From Cordia subcordata (lineage: Eukaryota > Streptophyta > Magnoliopsida > Boraginales > Cordiaceae), in NCBI GenBank assembly GCA_028554755.1, contig JAPTOF010000016.1:4811001-4875000 (forward strand): a DNA stretch of 64,000 nt, given 5' to 3'. The position numbers and the translations under genes were made by a program. Of this stretch, positions 47,187 to 58,899 are shown one piece after another. Positions within the stretch are counted from its first letter, which is position 1; each line of letters opens with the position of its first letter. The notes beneath the pieces are model-generated. The model worked only from the letters and a program-made list of their open reading frames with translations, ran no database searches and was not told where the DNA came from.

Positions 47187-50100
47187 ATGGATTTAGCAAC
47201 CATGGCCTCGACGACGACGTGGGTGACGCCACTATCCTCACCCGCTGGTGCACGCAACCGCAAGACAACCTTAACTTGCTCCTCTTCCTGTGGCGTAAGA
47301 GCGTCGCCGTCTTTGTCCACCAGCTTTCTCTGTCCTTTCGTCGCCGGCAGCGTCTCAGCCGATTTCTCCGGCCACAAGATCCGACCCGCTTCCCTCAACC
47401 CGTACACCTCCTCGTCCTCCCGCGCCAAACGTGGCGTCGTCACCATGGTACGCGCAGTCTTTAAGCCTGTTTGTATTGGCTTTTTTCCCTTGAAAAATGT
47501 ACTTTTTTTTTCAATAACTATTTAATTTGGTCTTTTAAGTTAGAATTTTTAGCTTCTCAAGCACTTTTACCAAAAGTGGTTAAGAAAAGAGCTTTTAGTA
47601 AAAACCAATCAAAACGAGCACTTGACCCAATTCATTTTTGCTTCCTGTGTTCGTGCCGCACTCACATTCACATCTGTTTGGTGTTTGTTTCAATAGAGAT
47701 GTGATGAATGGTTACAGTGAGAAGTATTGCGATATGGGATTATCTGAAGTTTAAAACGAGGGGTTTGTTGTGTTTATTTATTTATTTATTTATTATCTGG
47801 CGGAAACACATTCACATTTCTTTTGGTGTTTCTTGTGTTGAAATGTGTTGAATGGTTAATGAAAAAATTATTGCCATATGGGTTTGGTCTAAAAGTTTAA
47901 ATTGGTAGGTGTTGGAGAGCGATTTATTGTATTTATCTATTGTCTTTGATAGTTTGTCTTTGCAACCTTGGGGAACTTGAGCCGAGGACTTCTTTGTGAG
48001 CTAGACTTAGAGGGTGTTTGGCATTGCTTGAGCACTCAAATAAGCTGTAATGATCTCCCACATTGGGAATTTCACTTTCTTGTTAGTGGTTCTTAAGTTC
48101 AAGGGTTCTCCACAAGCTAGTGTTTGGGGACGGGCTCTTCCTTTGAGCTTGAGTTGTTACATTGGTGCTTTCATTGAGAGTGGGCTCCAATGTGTGGAAC
48201 TATGTAAGCTAGATTTTTTTAAAATGTGGTAAAAATGACATGCCGAATATTGATAGATGAGTACATATACTAAAAGAAAATTAGTTACCGTTGTCAATGT
48301 CGACAGGATGGCACACTAAATACTAATAGGTGAATGTAGCTGGCTAATGGGATAGGGCTATCATTAGGTCAGTGTTGACCAAATACTAATAGGTGAATGT
48401 AGCTGCCTAATGGGATAGGGCTACTGTCGGGTTAGTGTTGATAGGGTAGCCCGACGTGGACGTTGGCCCTTAAATGCAATGATTTGGAAATCTTCCTCTC
48501 TTGTGAGTGGTTCTTAAGTTCAAAGGGTTTTCCCACCTAATAGATTAGTTCTCTGGGACGGGCTCTTCCTTTGGGGTTGAGTTGTTACATAAGCTATGCC
48601 AAACACACTCTTAGATATCACATTTAATTTCGCGATTGGTGTTGCACAACTAGTTCTAACTGTAATTCCAAATGATCTTTGGAGTTGGCCTTAGAATATT
48701 TCCTTTTTTTTTTTTTTGCCGCAAAAATGAAATAAAAATATGAAAGAGAAGAGAACAAGCACGGAGAGATTCATCTCAAATCTCTGCAACTTCCATCTTT
48801 AAGGTCAACGGGGTTTGTGGTGGCAAGGTTGGGATGTGGGGTGTGGCTGGGGAGGATTCACAAAAAGAAGGAAGTGATGGGGATGGCCAAACAGAGGAGT
48901 AAGGAAGGAGGCAGCCAAACAGAGGAACTTGGAGGGAGGCAGAAGATGAGGGGGAGGGGGGAGGGTGGATGATTTGATTTTTCACTAATTTGGCACGTGA
49001 GGTTCTTTATTTTGTTGCAAATATTTTTTATTGTAATAAAGCCACTGGCTTTTTATGAAATAGTATTTGAATTGCTTATAATTCAACCACACTCACTCAA
49101 AAAGAAAAAGTTAAAAAGATGGTAAAAAATTAAAACTCAAGCTAAATATTATCTTGGAGTGCTGATTAAATAGGAAGCTCTACAATATTGGAGAAACTAG
49201 TTTCACTCCCTACTTTAGTGAAAAAGTGGGAGTCTTGTCTGAGTTTATCTCGGTGGTCTTACTTTCGTCACCATTCTAGTTTGTACCTGACTAGTTTCAC
49301 ATGACCAATATCTTCAAGATTGTTTTGGTAAACTTCTTTATCCTTAATATAACTATTCTTTCTTCAAAATTATTGATCCTTAACCTCAGTATTTTTTCTG
49401 CAAACTTCTTCATTAACCTTATTTTGTTTCAATACTTCACTCTCCCTTCCACTTAAGAACAGATCCATGGTACAGCTTGTAACTTCATTAACTGCTCCTA
49501 GTTTCGCCAAAGACACAAATCTTAGTTAATCAATCATTACTCCATGTTATATATCCGTGCATGCTCCGCTACTGCTGTTAAAGCCTGTGAGGCTACCCTT
49601 AGATCTAATCCAGTCTATCTCGTCTTGCTTATTTCGATTAGTTGAAGAGGCTTTGATTATTGAGTGACCAAATTTTTAGTTTAAATTCGTTAACCTCTGT
49701 AATTCTTTACCTGAAATAACTTGTTCTTGTCAGCAATCTCTGCCTTTCTCCTTTGCACAAGGGACTGATTTGAACCCTTCTTTCTGACTGCTTTACCACA
49801 AAATTATATCCTCAAATTTATGAAGAATGAAGGACTCTGTGATTGTAGTGATTGGATGTGACAAGTTCTTTCATTGTGCTCTTCTAGTTAACCAAATTTA
49901 TTCTTGGAGAACATCTATAAAATTGACAGGCAGGGTTAACCCTTTTACTAGCGTTCTAGTGATCTTAGCGGTCATGATCTCTACGTCTCTTCCAACATAT
50001 GTATTAGTGGTTTCCACTAAAATAATTATAATGGCATGGTTTTATGCTGCATCAACCTCATTCTTGCCTGGGAATGCTCTTTCAAGAAAACTCCCCTTTC

Positions 50101-53051
50101 TTTGTCAGACTTGCAACCCGAGTGCCCGTTCTTTTTTGCTTTTGCTTCTTCATATCTGTCATTTGGGTCATTGTGTATTGTTTTAATGATACACAATGAC
50201 TAACATGTAAATATATAGATAACTGCTGAACTTTATCAAAATTTTACTGGTTTTGTCTGATACTGAAATGATGTTCTTCTACACAGGTTATCCCATTTTC
50301 AAGGGGAAGTGCATGGGAGCAACCTCCCCCAGATTTGGCATCATATTTATATAAAAACAGAATTGTCTATCTGGGGATGTCTTTAGTTCCTTCTGTCACT
50401 GAATTGATACTAGCAGAGTTTCTTTACCTTCAGTATGAAGATGAGGAAAAGCCAATTTACCTCTATATTAATTCCACTGGAACAACCAAGGTAGGAACCA
50501 GTTACTCTCATATTTCATAAATCTCTCCTCTGTTTTGGCTTGATATATGGTTCTTCTGCCAAGATATAACCTTTAACTGAAAGATGCAAAATTGAGGAAA
50601 TTGTATAAAATTCCTGATCATGGTTCTGTATAAAGTACGCAAGTATAAAGCTGGTAAACCAATTTCTTGTAATCACATAACTTGCTACTTTCAGCGGCCT
50701 AGGCAGTTGAAATGAAAACGATGGTAAAAGAGAGAGAGAAAAAGGTAAAAAGAACAAAGAGGTTGCTATCTGGATGAATTTGTCTTAAAAATTCCAGTGA
50801 TATTTTAAGGGGAGAAAATAAACTTTGGTTTTAACAATATGGGTTATAATATCAATTTGGTTGAGTTTTCTTTCATATGCCATTGCAGATTATGTACTTC
50901 ATTCACTAAAATTTACTTCCAAGTACAAGATAATTGTAAATCAGACTAAGGCATTAGTGAACGAATGTACATAGCTACTCCCTCATTGGTTCGCCAATCT
51001 GCTGGCAGTTGACCGTGAAATTTGTTGTGTCTGGGGAATCATCTTGAACAAGCAGCAAACATTATGAATTTAAATTTTCTGCAAAAGCCACCATGTTGCT
51101 GGCCAATCACAACTTAACAATTGAAACTAGGATGCACATAGCTTTTCTGCCCTTTGAGATTCTATCCTGCTATACTGTCTTCTGATAAGTTGTGGTGTTG
51201 TTTTTCAATTTTCTGAAAAGGACATTAGCAGATCCCATACCATGCTTATGAGGAAATTTTGATTTCTTTCAGGGTGGCGAGAAGCTGGGTTATGAGACAG
51301 AGGCTTTTGCAATTTATGACGTTATGAGGTTATAACTTTTTGTTTTTATCGGTAACTGTTATTCTCCAACCTAGAAAAAGACATCCAATAATCAAGATGC
51401 TGTGTAGGCCCCTTTTCTCTTATTTGATCACTAAATAACACCATTTGGCGTGCATTAGAATATTCTATACAGTAGCAGGACAGAATGGTAAATAGGCAAG
51501 CTTCTTATTTTTCGGCACATTTCTTAATTTTTAACTGTTTGATTGGTGTAAAACCTGAACAAGAGGTCATTGCAGGCTTCCGTGATTCAACAGTATTTCT
51601 ATATACATAGTTATTACTTCAGTCCTGCACCCTAAATTGGACAGTATGGTACTGGAAATTGATGAAAAAAGAAAAATCTTACAACACTACTCTCATTAAA
51701 TTACCAATCTTCAATTTTCCACATCTTCAAAAATATATGATCTTGCAACACCTATATGTCAGGAAAATAATGTGCATTTGGGTTTTAAAACAAAAAAGAA
51801 CAGGGCAAGAAATATTTGGTTCACTTCTTTCGTTAATATTCATACATATGTTAACACTTCCCTTCCCTTCTAACAATAAATTGGATATTCTTCTGCTGCA
51901 GGTATGTCAAGCCGCCAATTTTCACTCTTTGCGTAGGCAATGCATGGGGAGAAGCTGCCTTGCTTTTGGCTACTGGTGCCAAAGGAAATCGTTCTGCTTT
52001 GCCTTCGTCGACGATAATGATAAAGCAGGTCGCTTTCTAGCCTTAGGAGGTTTTGATATCTGGGATGTTAAATAAAACATGAAATGCTTTCTGATATGTT
52101 AGTACTAAAAGTCATCATCTCTTTTTGCAATTATTAGTAGTACTAAAAGTCATCATCTCTTTTTGCAATTATTAGTGCTTGTCATTTTTGTTCCTTTGTG
52201 GAAATAAAGTTCTCTTGCTTGTGATTTGCAGCCAATTGCAAGGTTTCAGGGTCAAGCAACAGATGTTGACCTTATGAGGAAAGAAGTAAAAAACGTGAAG
52301 GCAGAGTTGGTAATGTTAACCGTCATTTACTCTTATCATTTCTTCTTTCTTGTGTAGGGAAAGTGCTTGTGTATTACGAGATGTGTATTGTATTTGGCCT
52401 GAAGGGCCAATTTGCTTGTCTGTGAGCGTGCATGCTTGTCAAGGGAGTCTGTGCCTTTATTAAATGTTGTCAACTATAACCTAATAAGTTGAGGATCAAA
52501 GAATCTGTAGCCATGAAAATCTGGAAATTGACACTGTTTATCCATCAAATTTCCTTCTTATCTTGTTTATTCTAGAAATGTAATGACAACTTCTTAATGT
52601 ACCATTTTATAATGCCACATGTTAAATATTGTTTAATTTTGGTTTCTTACTTTTTGATGTTCCAAGAGACTGGAGGTCACACCAGTAACTTGTTATGAAA
52701 ACCATGAAAAAGGTGGAGACATACAAACAGATGGATGCTATTACAATTGCTTATTCTAACATGGCCTCTTCAACCTTAAAGGTTAAACTTCTGGCGAAGC
52801 ATGTTGGGAAATCACCTGAGGAGATTGAAGCTGACATAAGGCGTCCAAAATACTTTAGTCCAAGTGAGGCCGTTGAATATGGTATCATTGATAAGGTATG
52901 TCCGTTGAAAATTACTTAAAACTTTTTCTTGATACTTTACAGCCTCTTGTTATGTTGCCTTTATCTTCAATGTCTCAAGGTCCTTTACAATGAGAGGGGC
53001 AGCAAAGACAGAGGAGTTGTATCTGACCTGAAGAAAGCGCAACTCATATAG
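47187..53051 (+). CDS. CLPR4: Plastid Clp protease non-catalytic subunit ClpR4
   Basis: Seven exons join in frame: 47187-47447, 50287-50490, 51273-51328, 51902-52028, 52232-52309, 52782-52895, 52980-53051 (303 aa). ClpR proteins are inactive ClpP relatives that form part of the stromal ClpPR protease core. The first 70 or so residues are Ser/Thr/Arg-rich and look like a chloroplast transit peptide. VIPFSRGS, EQPPPDLASYL, RIVYLGMSLVP and YLQYEDEEKPIYLYINSTGT are ClpP/R hallmarks. The catalytic Ser region reads VGNAWGEA (185-192) and the His region MIKQP has Lys215 in place of His, as expected for ClpR. The C-terminus DRGVVSDLKKAQLI matches my recollection of ClpR4. A second ATG at 47202 is possible. 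Intron 1 (2839 bp) holds a TRIM element. It is next to an expansin-like gene, as in Arabidopsis. Confidence 0.93.
47465..47620. repeat. Decayed GGGCCTGTTTGG-like MITE in CLPR4 intron 1
   Basis: GCCTGTTTGTATTGGCTTTT at the left and AAAACCAATCAAAACGAGCA at the right resemble the MITE family ends, but this copy is shorter and more diverged, with no clear target duplication. It begins only about 17 bp after the exon 1 donor. Confidence 0.45.
48007..48617. mobile_element. Small TIR element hosting the TRIM
   Basis: AGAGGGTGTTTGGCATTGCTT (from 48010) and AAGCTATGCCAAACACACTCTTA (ending about 48613) are inverted repeats. They would be about 30 bp apart without the TRIM inserted at 48046-48589. This implies a tiny MITE that the TRIM later entered. 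Confidence 0.5.
48046..48589 (+). mobile_element. TRIM (miniature LTR retrotransposon) in CLPR4 intron 1
   Basis: Two LTR-like direct repeats, 48046-48161 (116 bp) and 48475-48589 (115 bp), start TGYAATGAT and end GAGTTGTTACA. They share GTGGTTCTTAAGTTCAA and GACGGGCTCTTCCTTTG. TAAGC is perfectly duplicated outside them (48041-48045 and 48590-48594). TTGGTGCTTTCATTGAGAG follows LTR1 directly, where a primer-binding site belongs. The 313-bp interior has no coding capacity and contains a 63-bp imperfect tandem repeat (48318-48380, 48381-48442). Confidence 0.8.
52101..52176 (+). repeat. 38-bp perfect tandem duplication in CLPR4 intron 4
   Basis: AGTACTAAAAGTCATCATCT plus 18 more bases is repeated head to tail at 52101 and 52139, without touching the splice sites. 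Confidence 0.9.
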
Positions 53052-53129
53052 TCAAACAAACGCACATCATCTTTTGCGACAAGAATCAAGGTTATTCCAT
53101 TACTGGCAGCTGATAACAATTTCTGTACA

Positions 53130-53468
53130 TTATCCGACATGTAACAGCTTCCTGATATGACATATCACCGATATTTGATACTTCAGGTTCTGGAACCCCA
53201 GAAATTCATCAAGAAGCTCCTTAAAATGATAATGGTTTACAATGGATGGAGTTTTACCAACCTCCATGGGACAATGTTCAATATCTTCTAGTTCAGTGAT
53301 CGTGATGTCGAATAGTGGTGCTGCACGAGGCATGTATTGGGTGGGACAAAAATGGAAAGCACTCCACTGTGATAGAACTGTTACTGGTACATCTCCTAGA
53401 GAGTTCTCAGCTAGATGCACGTCTTTGACTTGTATACTTTTGAGCTTGACTTCTCCATTATCAAACAA
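53130..53468 (-). other. Stop-free antisense stretch beyond CLPR4, identity unknown
   Basis: A 113-codon stop-free stretch lies on the minus strand from 53468 to 53130, just beyond the CLPR4 stop. It has no ATG at its start, only a TTG after an AAAAG that could serve as a splice acceptor. The translation has a protein-like composition (for example ITELEDIEHCPMEV and HYHFKELLDEFLGF), but I recognise no family. It could be an exon or fragment of another gene, or a chance frame in the CLPR4 3' UTR. Confidence 0.22.
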
Positions 53469-54226
53469 CTTTTATTATTTATACAGAAACCATTATTGTA
53501 TATTGTTTGTGTGAACATTTTCATTTTGTCTAGAATCTGCAATTGCTTGTTCTTGTCACAGGCGCTCAAAGATGGATAAATGGACATGTGGAACGAAGAA
53601 AATAACTGATTTTGACGTTTGCACTGTCTTGGTTTCCACCTTGCATCATTCCTTTTGTGTTTGCTACATCGTTGCTAAGTGTAATCATAGCTTTTTGTTG
53701 GTCGTCTGTTTGTTATTAACACCCCCACTATTTCCCTTCGTGCTCCTCTTCAATTCTGTTTGTTGACGAGTGTAGGGAGGAGAGGCCAAGGAGGGACAGC
53801 TTTAAAGGTGCAAACCTTAGTGATGTCTCGGGGAGATTATTGAGTAATTCAAGTGGTTGAAATTGCTCTTCAAAAAACTTTTCTTGGTCCACAGGGTTCT
53901 AAAACACAACACAAAAAGCTTAAAACTCACAAGATAGTTGTATATACCTTAAAGGCCAATTGATTTACAGGGTTCAAAATTATATAAATGCATTCTACTA
54001 AGAAGTCAAGCTGTAGGAATACTTTAAACTTTCTATTTTCTTTAAAAATATATTCCATAGAGGCTACGCCCGAAGGATCAAATAATCACGATGTGTCGGG
54101 AGAGTTATCCTATCCTGTCTTTCTCGAAAGACAGGATATTCCACAGATGCCTCAATAGAACCGATAAATCATGGGCATCCATTGGGTAGCTTAGGCCATA
54201 CTTAGCCAACCAATCTGTGCAGAGTT

Positions 54227-54400
54227 GAGTACATTAAACTTTCACTGTGAAGGGTTTGCACTCTCCCAAATTTCTTGACCATCATCCTCTGCAGGCATAG
54301 AAATAACAGAATGAGTACATTAAACTTTCACTAAGAAGGGTCTGCACTCTCCAAAATTTCGTGACCATCATCCTCTACAAGCATGGAATAACTGAATGAG
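54227..54400 (+). repeat. 86-bp imperfect tandem repeat
   Basis: GAGTACATTAAACTTTCACT ... GACCATCATCCTCT occurs at 54227 and 54313. The long stretch 53470-58770 is otherwise AT-rich intergenic DNA with no gene I can support. Confidence 0.8.
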
Positions 54401-54844
54401 CAAAGAATGCTCTGTAAGTTGAACACCCGTGGTCAAGCTCGAGGTAATCCCAGAATAAAAAGCAAGAACGACCTAAGCTCAAATCCCAATTGAAGAGCAA
54501 GGTCGAGCTTTGTGTGGGGATATTTTAGAAAAATAAAATAAAAGAAAAAAATGATTTACATCTTTTTCCTGATGTGGTAATGCAGTACAGGCTTATTAAT
54601 GGGAATAGTTGATATTGCTAGCCAGTTCAAGCACATTACTGTTACTTGTGGACGCTTGCATGCGTGTACCAAATCAAGATTAACGGAATTGAAAATTACT
54701 TGTGTCCCTGTCAAACTAAATTGTTCTGCCTCTCGTAAAAGAATGGTTTGTATTCTCTACTATTGTTAACATAAAATTAACTATTATCGGATAGAAAATT
54801 AAGTTCAACTTGGTTAGGCTAGTTGTTGGACTTTATCAAAGCAG

Positions 54845-54934
54845 ACTATTAAAAGAAAGTATGATTTTTCTTCTATTTACTAGTAGCAAACTACTAAAAG
54901 AAAGTATGATTTTTCTTCTATTTACTGGTGTTGG
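54845..54934 (+). repeat. 45-bp tandem duplication
   Basis: ACTATTAAAAGAAAGTATGA plus 25 further bases is repeated at 54890 with two or three mismatches. Confidence 0.85.
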
Positions 54935-57900
54935 ATCGTGGTCTTGTTTTATCTAATTATGTATTCTTTAATTAATTAATTCAAAATATCTATATTTATA
55001 TCTCTTTTTTGCTCTTAATCTTTCTATACATAAACATAAAATAAATTTAATATGCCCAAGTACAGTTCAAAATGATCTTTAATGAGCATTTCATCATGCA
55101 AGCATTAGCAGCTTAACAATTTGTTACGTCAAGTTTGCATAAAATAGTTAACTTTTCAATCATTTCCAATGTTGTCACGATACATTCTGCCGGTCTCTCA
55201 CTTGCATAATGACACCAAAACAAAAAAAAAAAAAAAAAAAGGAAAAAGAAAGGAAAAGTCATATGATCACTTTGCATTAATATACAATATGTATTGCCCA
55301 TGTCCAGAGCCAAGTGGAAGGTGAGGGTAAACATTCTAGACTATCGATGTTCCATCATAATTTTGGTTCCTCCAATGAAAATTCGAGGTTTAAGGTACTC
55401 TAAGAACTTATATTATTGGTTCATATGAATTGTGGAGACTGACCTCATAATTTCGTAACCTTGTGAACAAAAGGTTAATTATTCGAACTGCCGACTGAAT
55501 CGTTGTTAACCACAAATTATAGTTGCCTATGAAAATGTATTGTATCGAGAACATCTATAACAGTTTAAATCGGCGCATGGGGAAGACACGAGAGGCTTTT
55601 ATCCCGCGATTTGTCACTTCGTAAAATGGCGTAATCTTCTCAAAAGAAAAATTAGTAATTATAATATGTCATCAGAATTATGTTAATAATTTATGATCAC
55701 TAGATTTCGTTAATTATGTAATAAGGGTACGATAAATTTGTTCTGCAATAATAAATGGTGATGATTAAAAAGTGGAGTCAACTCCCGAGAGTGTCCTGCA
55801 TTATTAGTGATCAGATCCCCAAATGGATGGTCACGATCCGGAGTCACCTACCTCAAAATGTGACGTAAACTTGATCCTATGCTATTTTCTCGAGGTGATG
55901 ACCCTATTTGGCAAAATCTAAAGATAAATTTTTTAAATATTTTTTACTATTTTGATTAGGTCAAAAAATTATTTCTTCAAGTTTTGTATTTAACTCATTA
56001 GATTATTCCACGTAACATTGATTACTTTATCATAATATTAGGGTGGAGCGTTGATTCGATATTATCCGTACACGTTGACATATTCTTATTTCAAACATTA
56101 ATAACTCCGGTATATAGCATGTGACTTAATTGATTTGTAATCATTAGGGACAAATGCTTTCCAAGTGTTAATTATGCTGATTGTGTGTTAATTATGCTAA
56201 TTGTGAAAATTATTATTTTAATTTATTTAAGTAGCGACAAGTGCTTTCCCACCAAAATTTTGCAGAAACTGGGGATGCAGAGCAGCCAGCCACGGTGGCG
56301 CCACCGGTTTTTCCTCCTTCGACGGGAGTGAGTGCTTTCTAACCTAACATCACTCGGGGCTTTGGTCCGCCTTTGAGTGATGGTGGCTCTTCTCACCTTG
56401 ACTCATTTTAGTGACTTTGGTAGGTTGATGAAGTTTATGTTTATCCATACATAGCCTTTTGTATATAGCTTATTATAGATGCAAAAGAGTATATATGAAA
56501 AGAACTAAAACTTTTAGTACCAATCAGCTTCTCAGAAAGTGCAACCAAGTTATGTCTTCTTTTTTCTTTTTTTTTCTTTTTTTTTTATGATAAAGCACGT
56601 CCTAATTCGAGTAAAATCACATTAAATTTAACTTATTTAAAGTTATAAATCTCACGATATAACTTAGTATTCCAATGTATGGGTTTAAATTACCAAAGGT
56701 TAAATAACATTTGTGACAGAAGGAGATAAGTTTAAATTCAAAATTTTTGAACATACATTTTAATTTACTTCTTACTTTTCTTTTTTGTTTTGTTTCCTTT
56801 TTTTTTTCTGAAATAACATTATTTGATTTGTTTATTCTATAATTCTTTTTTTTTCTTTTGGTAATTTGGAGTTGAGTTGATTGACTATTGACTGCAATTT
56901 TTTTTTGGTAAGAAGATTAAAAGTTTCATAGATAGAGAAGTACTAATATATCATCCAATGCCTTCAGCAGGCATGTAAGAGGAACTTTAATAATGAAGTC
57001 GGTAGATTTTTGTGAGTTGCATATACCACATTCGATTATTTCGTAAATATTTTGATATTTTCAGTTTGTAAAATTAATCAACCCCACCTAGGCGCCTGCA
57101 ATTTTTGTATTTTAATTTAGTCTTTGAAGCTACTTAACTCTTTCCTCCATCTTAAGTAATTTTAATTTCAAAAAAACTACTTAACTCTCTACATCTTAAG
57201 TAATTTTAATTTCGAAAAAACTACTTAACTTTTACCGATAAAATATATTGGATCTATTTTTACGTTGACTTTTTCAAATCTTTTCTAGAGTCATGTACTA
57301 ACTTCAAAACACACTTCAATCGCTAATTATTGAAAGGCCAGAATTTTTTAATTTGGAAAATAGGGGATGCATGAATGGAAGGGAAAGAGGAAAATGCTAT
57401 GAGAAACGTAAGAAGCTGGCCAACTTCTCTCTCAAATATATACTTGGGACTCTAATGCCAATCCAAATGAGATCATGTGATCCATGGAATATTCAAAATT
57501 TGGTAGTTGTGGTGCTCTTATGCTAATCCAAAATTTGAGTCATCATCTAGGGTTTTGCCTTATTGTTATTGTCAATATTTGGAACCATTTCACTATCAAT
57601 TGCAAGTCAATTTCATCTTTATATTTCTTTTCTAAAGAAGTAATTCAATTGTGTTTCAGTGTGTTTAGTGCGAGATATAGCTAACAATATATTCTTAAAA
57701 GGTAAGCACGCCATGGCAAGTTGGTCGCCCTTGGACCAATATATAATTGATTGTTGGGTTCAAAAATGAGTTAATTTCAATCAAATAATGGAAGATTCAA
57801 GGAGTTAATTGAATTCATCTAAAAGTAGGTATAGAGAGTAGCTAGTAGTTAAAACCATTTTTCCGAAGTAATGACCAGAGTTTGAATATGATATGAGAGC

Positions 57901-57960
57901 CATGGGTATGTACACACACATAAACCTTAACGCAAGCAAGCATTTCTTGGAGGATTATTG

Positions 57961-58228
57961 AAGGTGTTTGTATTGACATTTCGTATTGACTTATGAAAAT
58001 CTACTAAACTACCTTCAACTTTAAGTAACTTTTTCTTATTTCTAATTACATTATTTGAATAAAAGGTTTGATTATAAAAAAAAAGTATCTATATATTTGA
58101 TAAATCGTATTGAAAAATTAACTTTTTTAAAATTAAAATAACGATTAATTTGGATGTAAAAAAACAAAATTTTAGTTAAAATAAAACATAAACATAGTTA
58201 ATGGTGCAAAAAGCCAAACCAAACACTT
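57961..58228. repeat. Possible short TIR element
   Basis: AAGGTGTTTGTATTGACATT at the left is loosely mirrored by AAGCCAAACCAAACACTT at the right. No target duplication is seen, so this is weak. Confidence 0.25.
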
Positions 58229-58777
58229 CCAAGACTGAAAACTAGAATTCTTTTTCAAGCACTCCTCAATGGAGTGCAAGTCCCAGGAAGCTCCGGCAAA
58301 ACGTGCAAAAAGGACAGAGGAGTTTGGCAAGATATGTTCCCGACTCTAATATCTATTTTTATACTCCATTAATGGTGTAAAGGTAGTTTATTGTGATTAT
58401 ACACTATTTTTTATTGATAACTATGAAATACAAGCCACATAACAACATAGTCTTCCAATGAAAATCCACCAAACCAAACCAAGTCTTAAGAATATTCTTA
58501 CACTTTATTCATTTATCACAAAGCTTCTCCTTTATTAACTTCATACAAAACGAAATTTTTCAAAAAAACTCAAAACTTGCGAAGTAAAATAACAAGAATG
58601 ATCTTCAAAAAAGTCAATTATGTTGTCTTTTTTAACACGTCCTGTCTATGTACCCCCCCTAATAATTCCCACTTCGATTCTCTAATCCTCTAGTGGAGCA
58701 AAAAGGTAACAATTTGCCAGCTCTCTATCAATCTCAAAAAATATATATATAAAAAAAATAAAAAAAAAATCTTCCAC

Positions 58778-58785
58778 TATAAATA
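58778..58785 (+). promoter_or_regulatory. TATA box of the expansin-like gene
   Basis: TATAAATA lies about 115-120 bp upstream of the ATG at 58900, a normal TATA position for a plant gene with a short leader. Confidence 0.65.
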
Positions 58786-58899
58786 CAGCTTGTCAGAATT
58801 CTAAGTTTCTCATCCTACATTTCAAAGTTTTGTCTCCCTCTCATATGGTAGCAAATTGAATCACCTCAGTGTCTCTTCTTCTCATATTAATTCTAAGCA

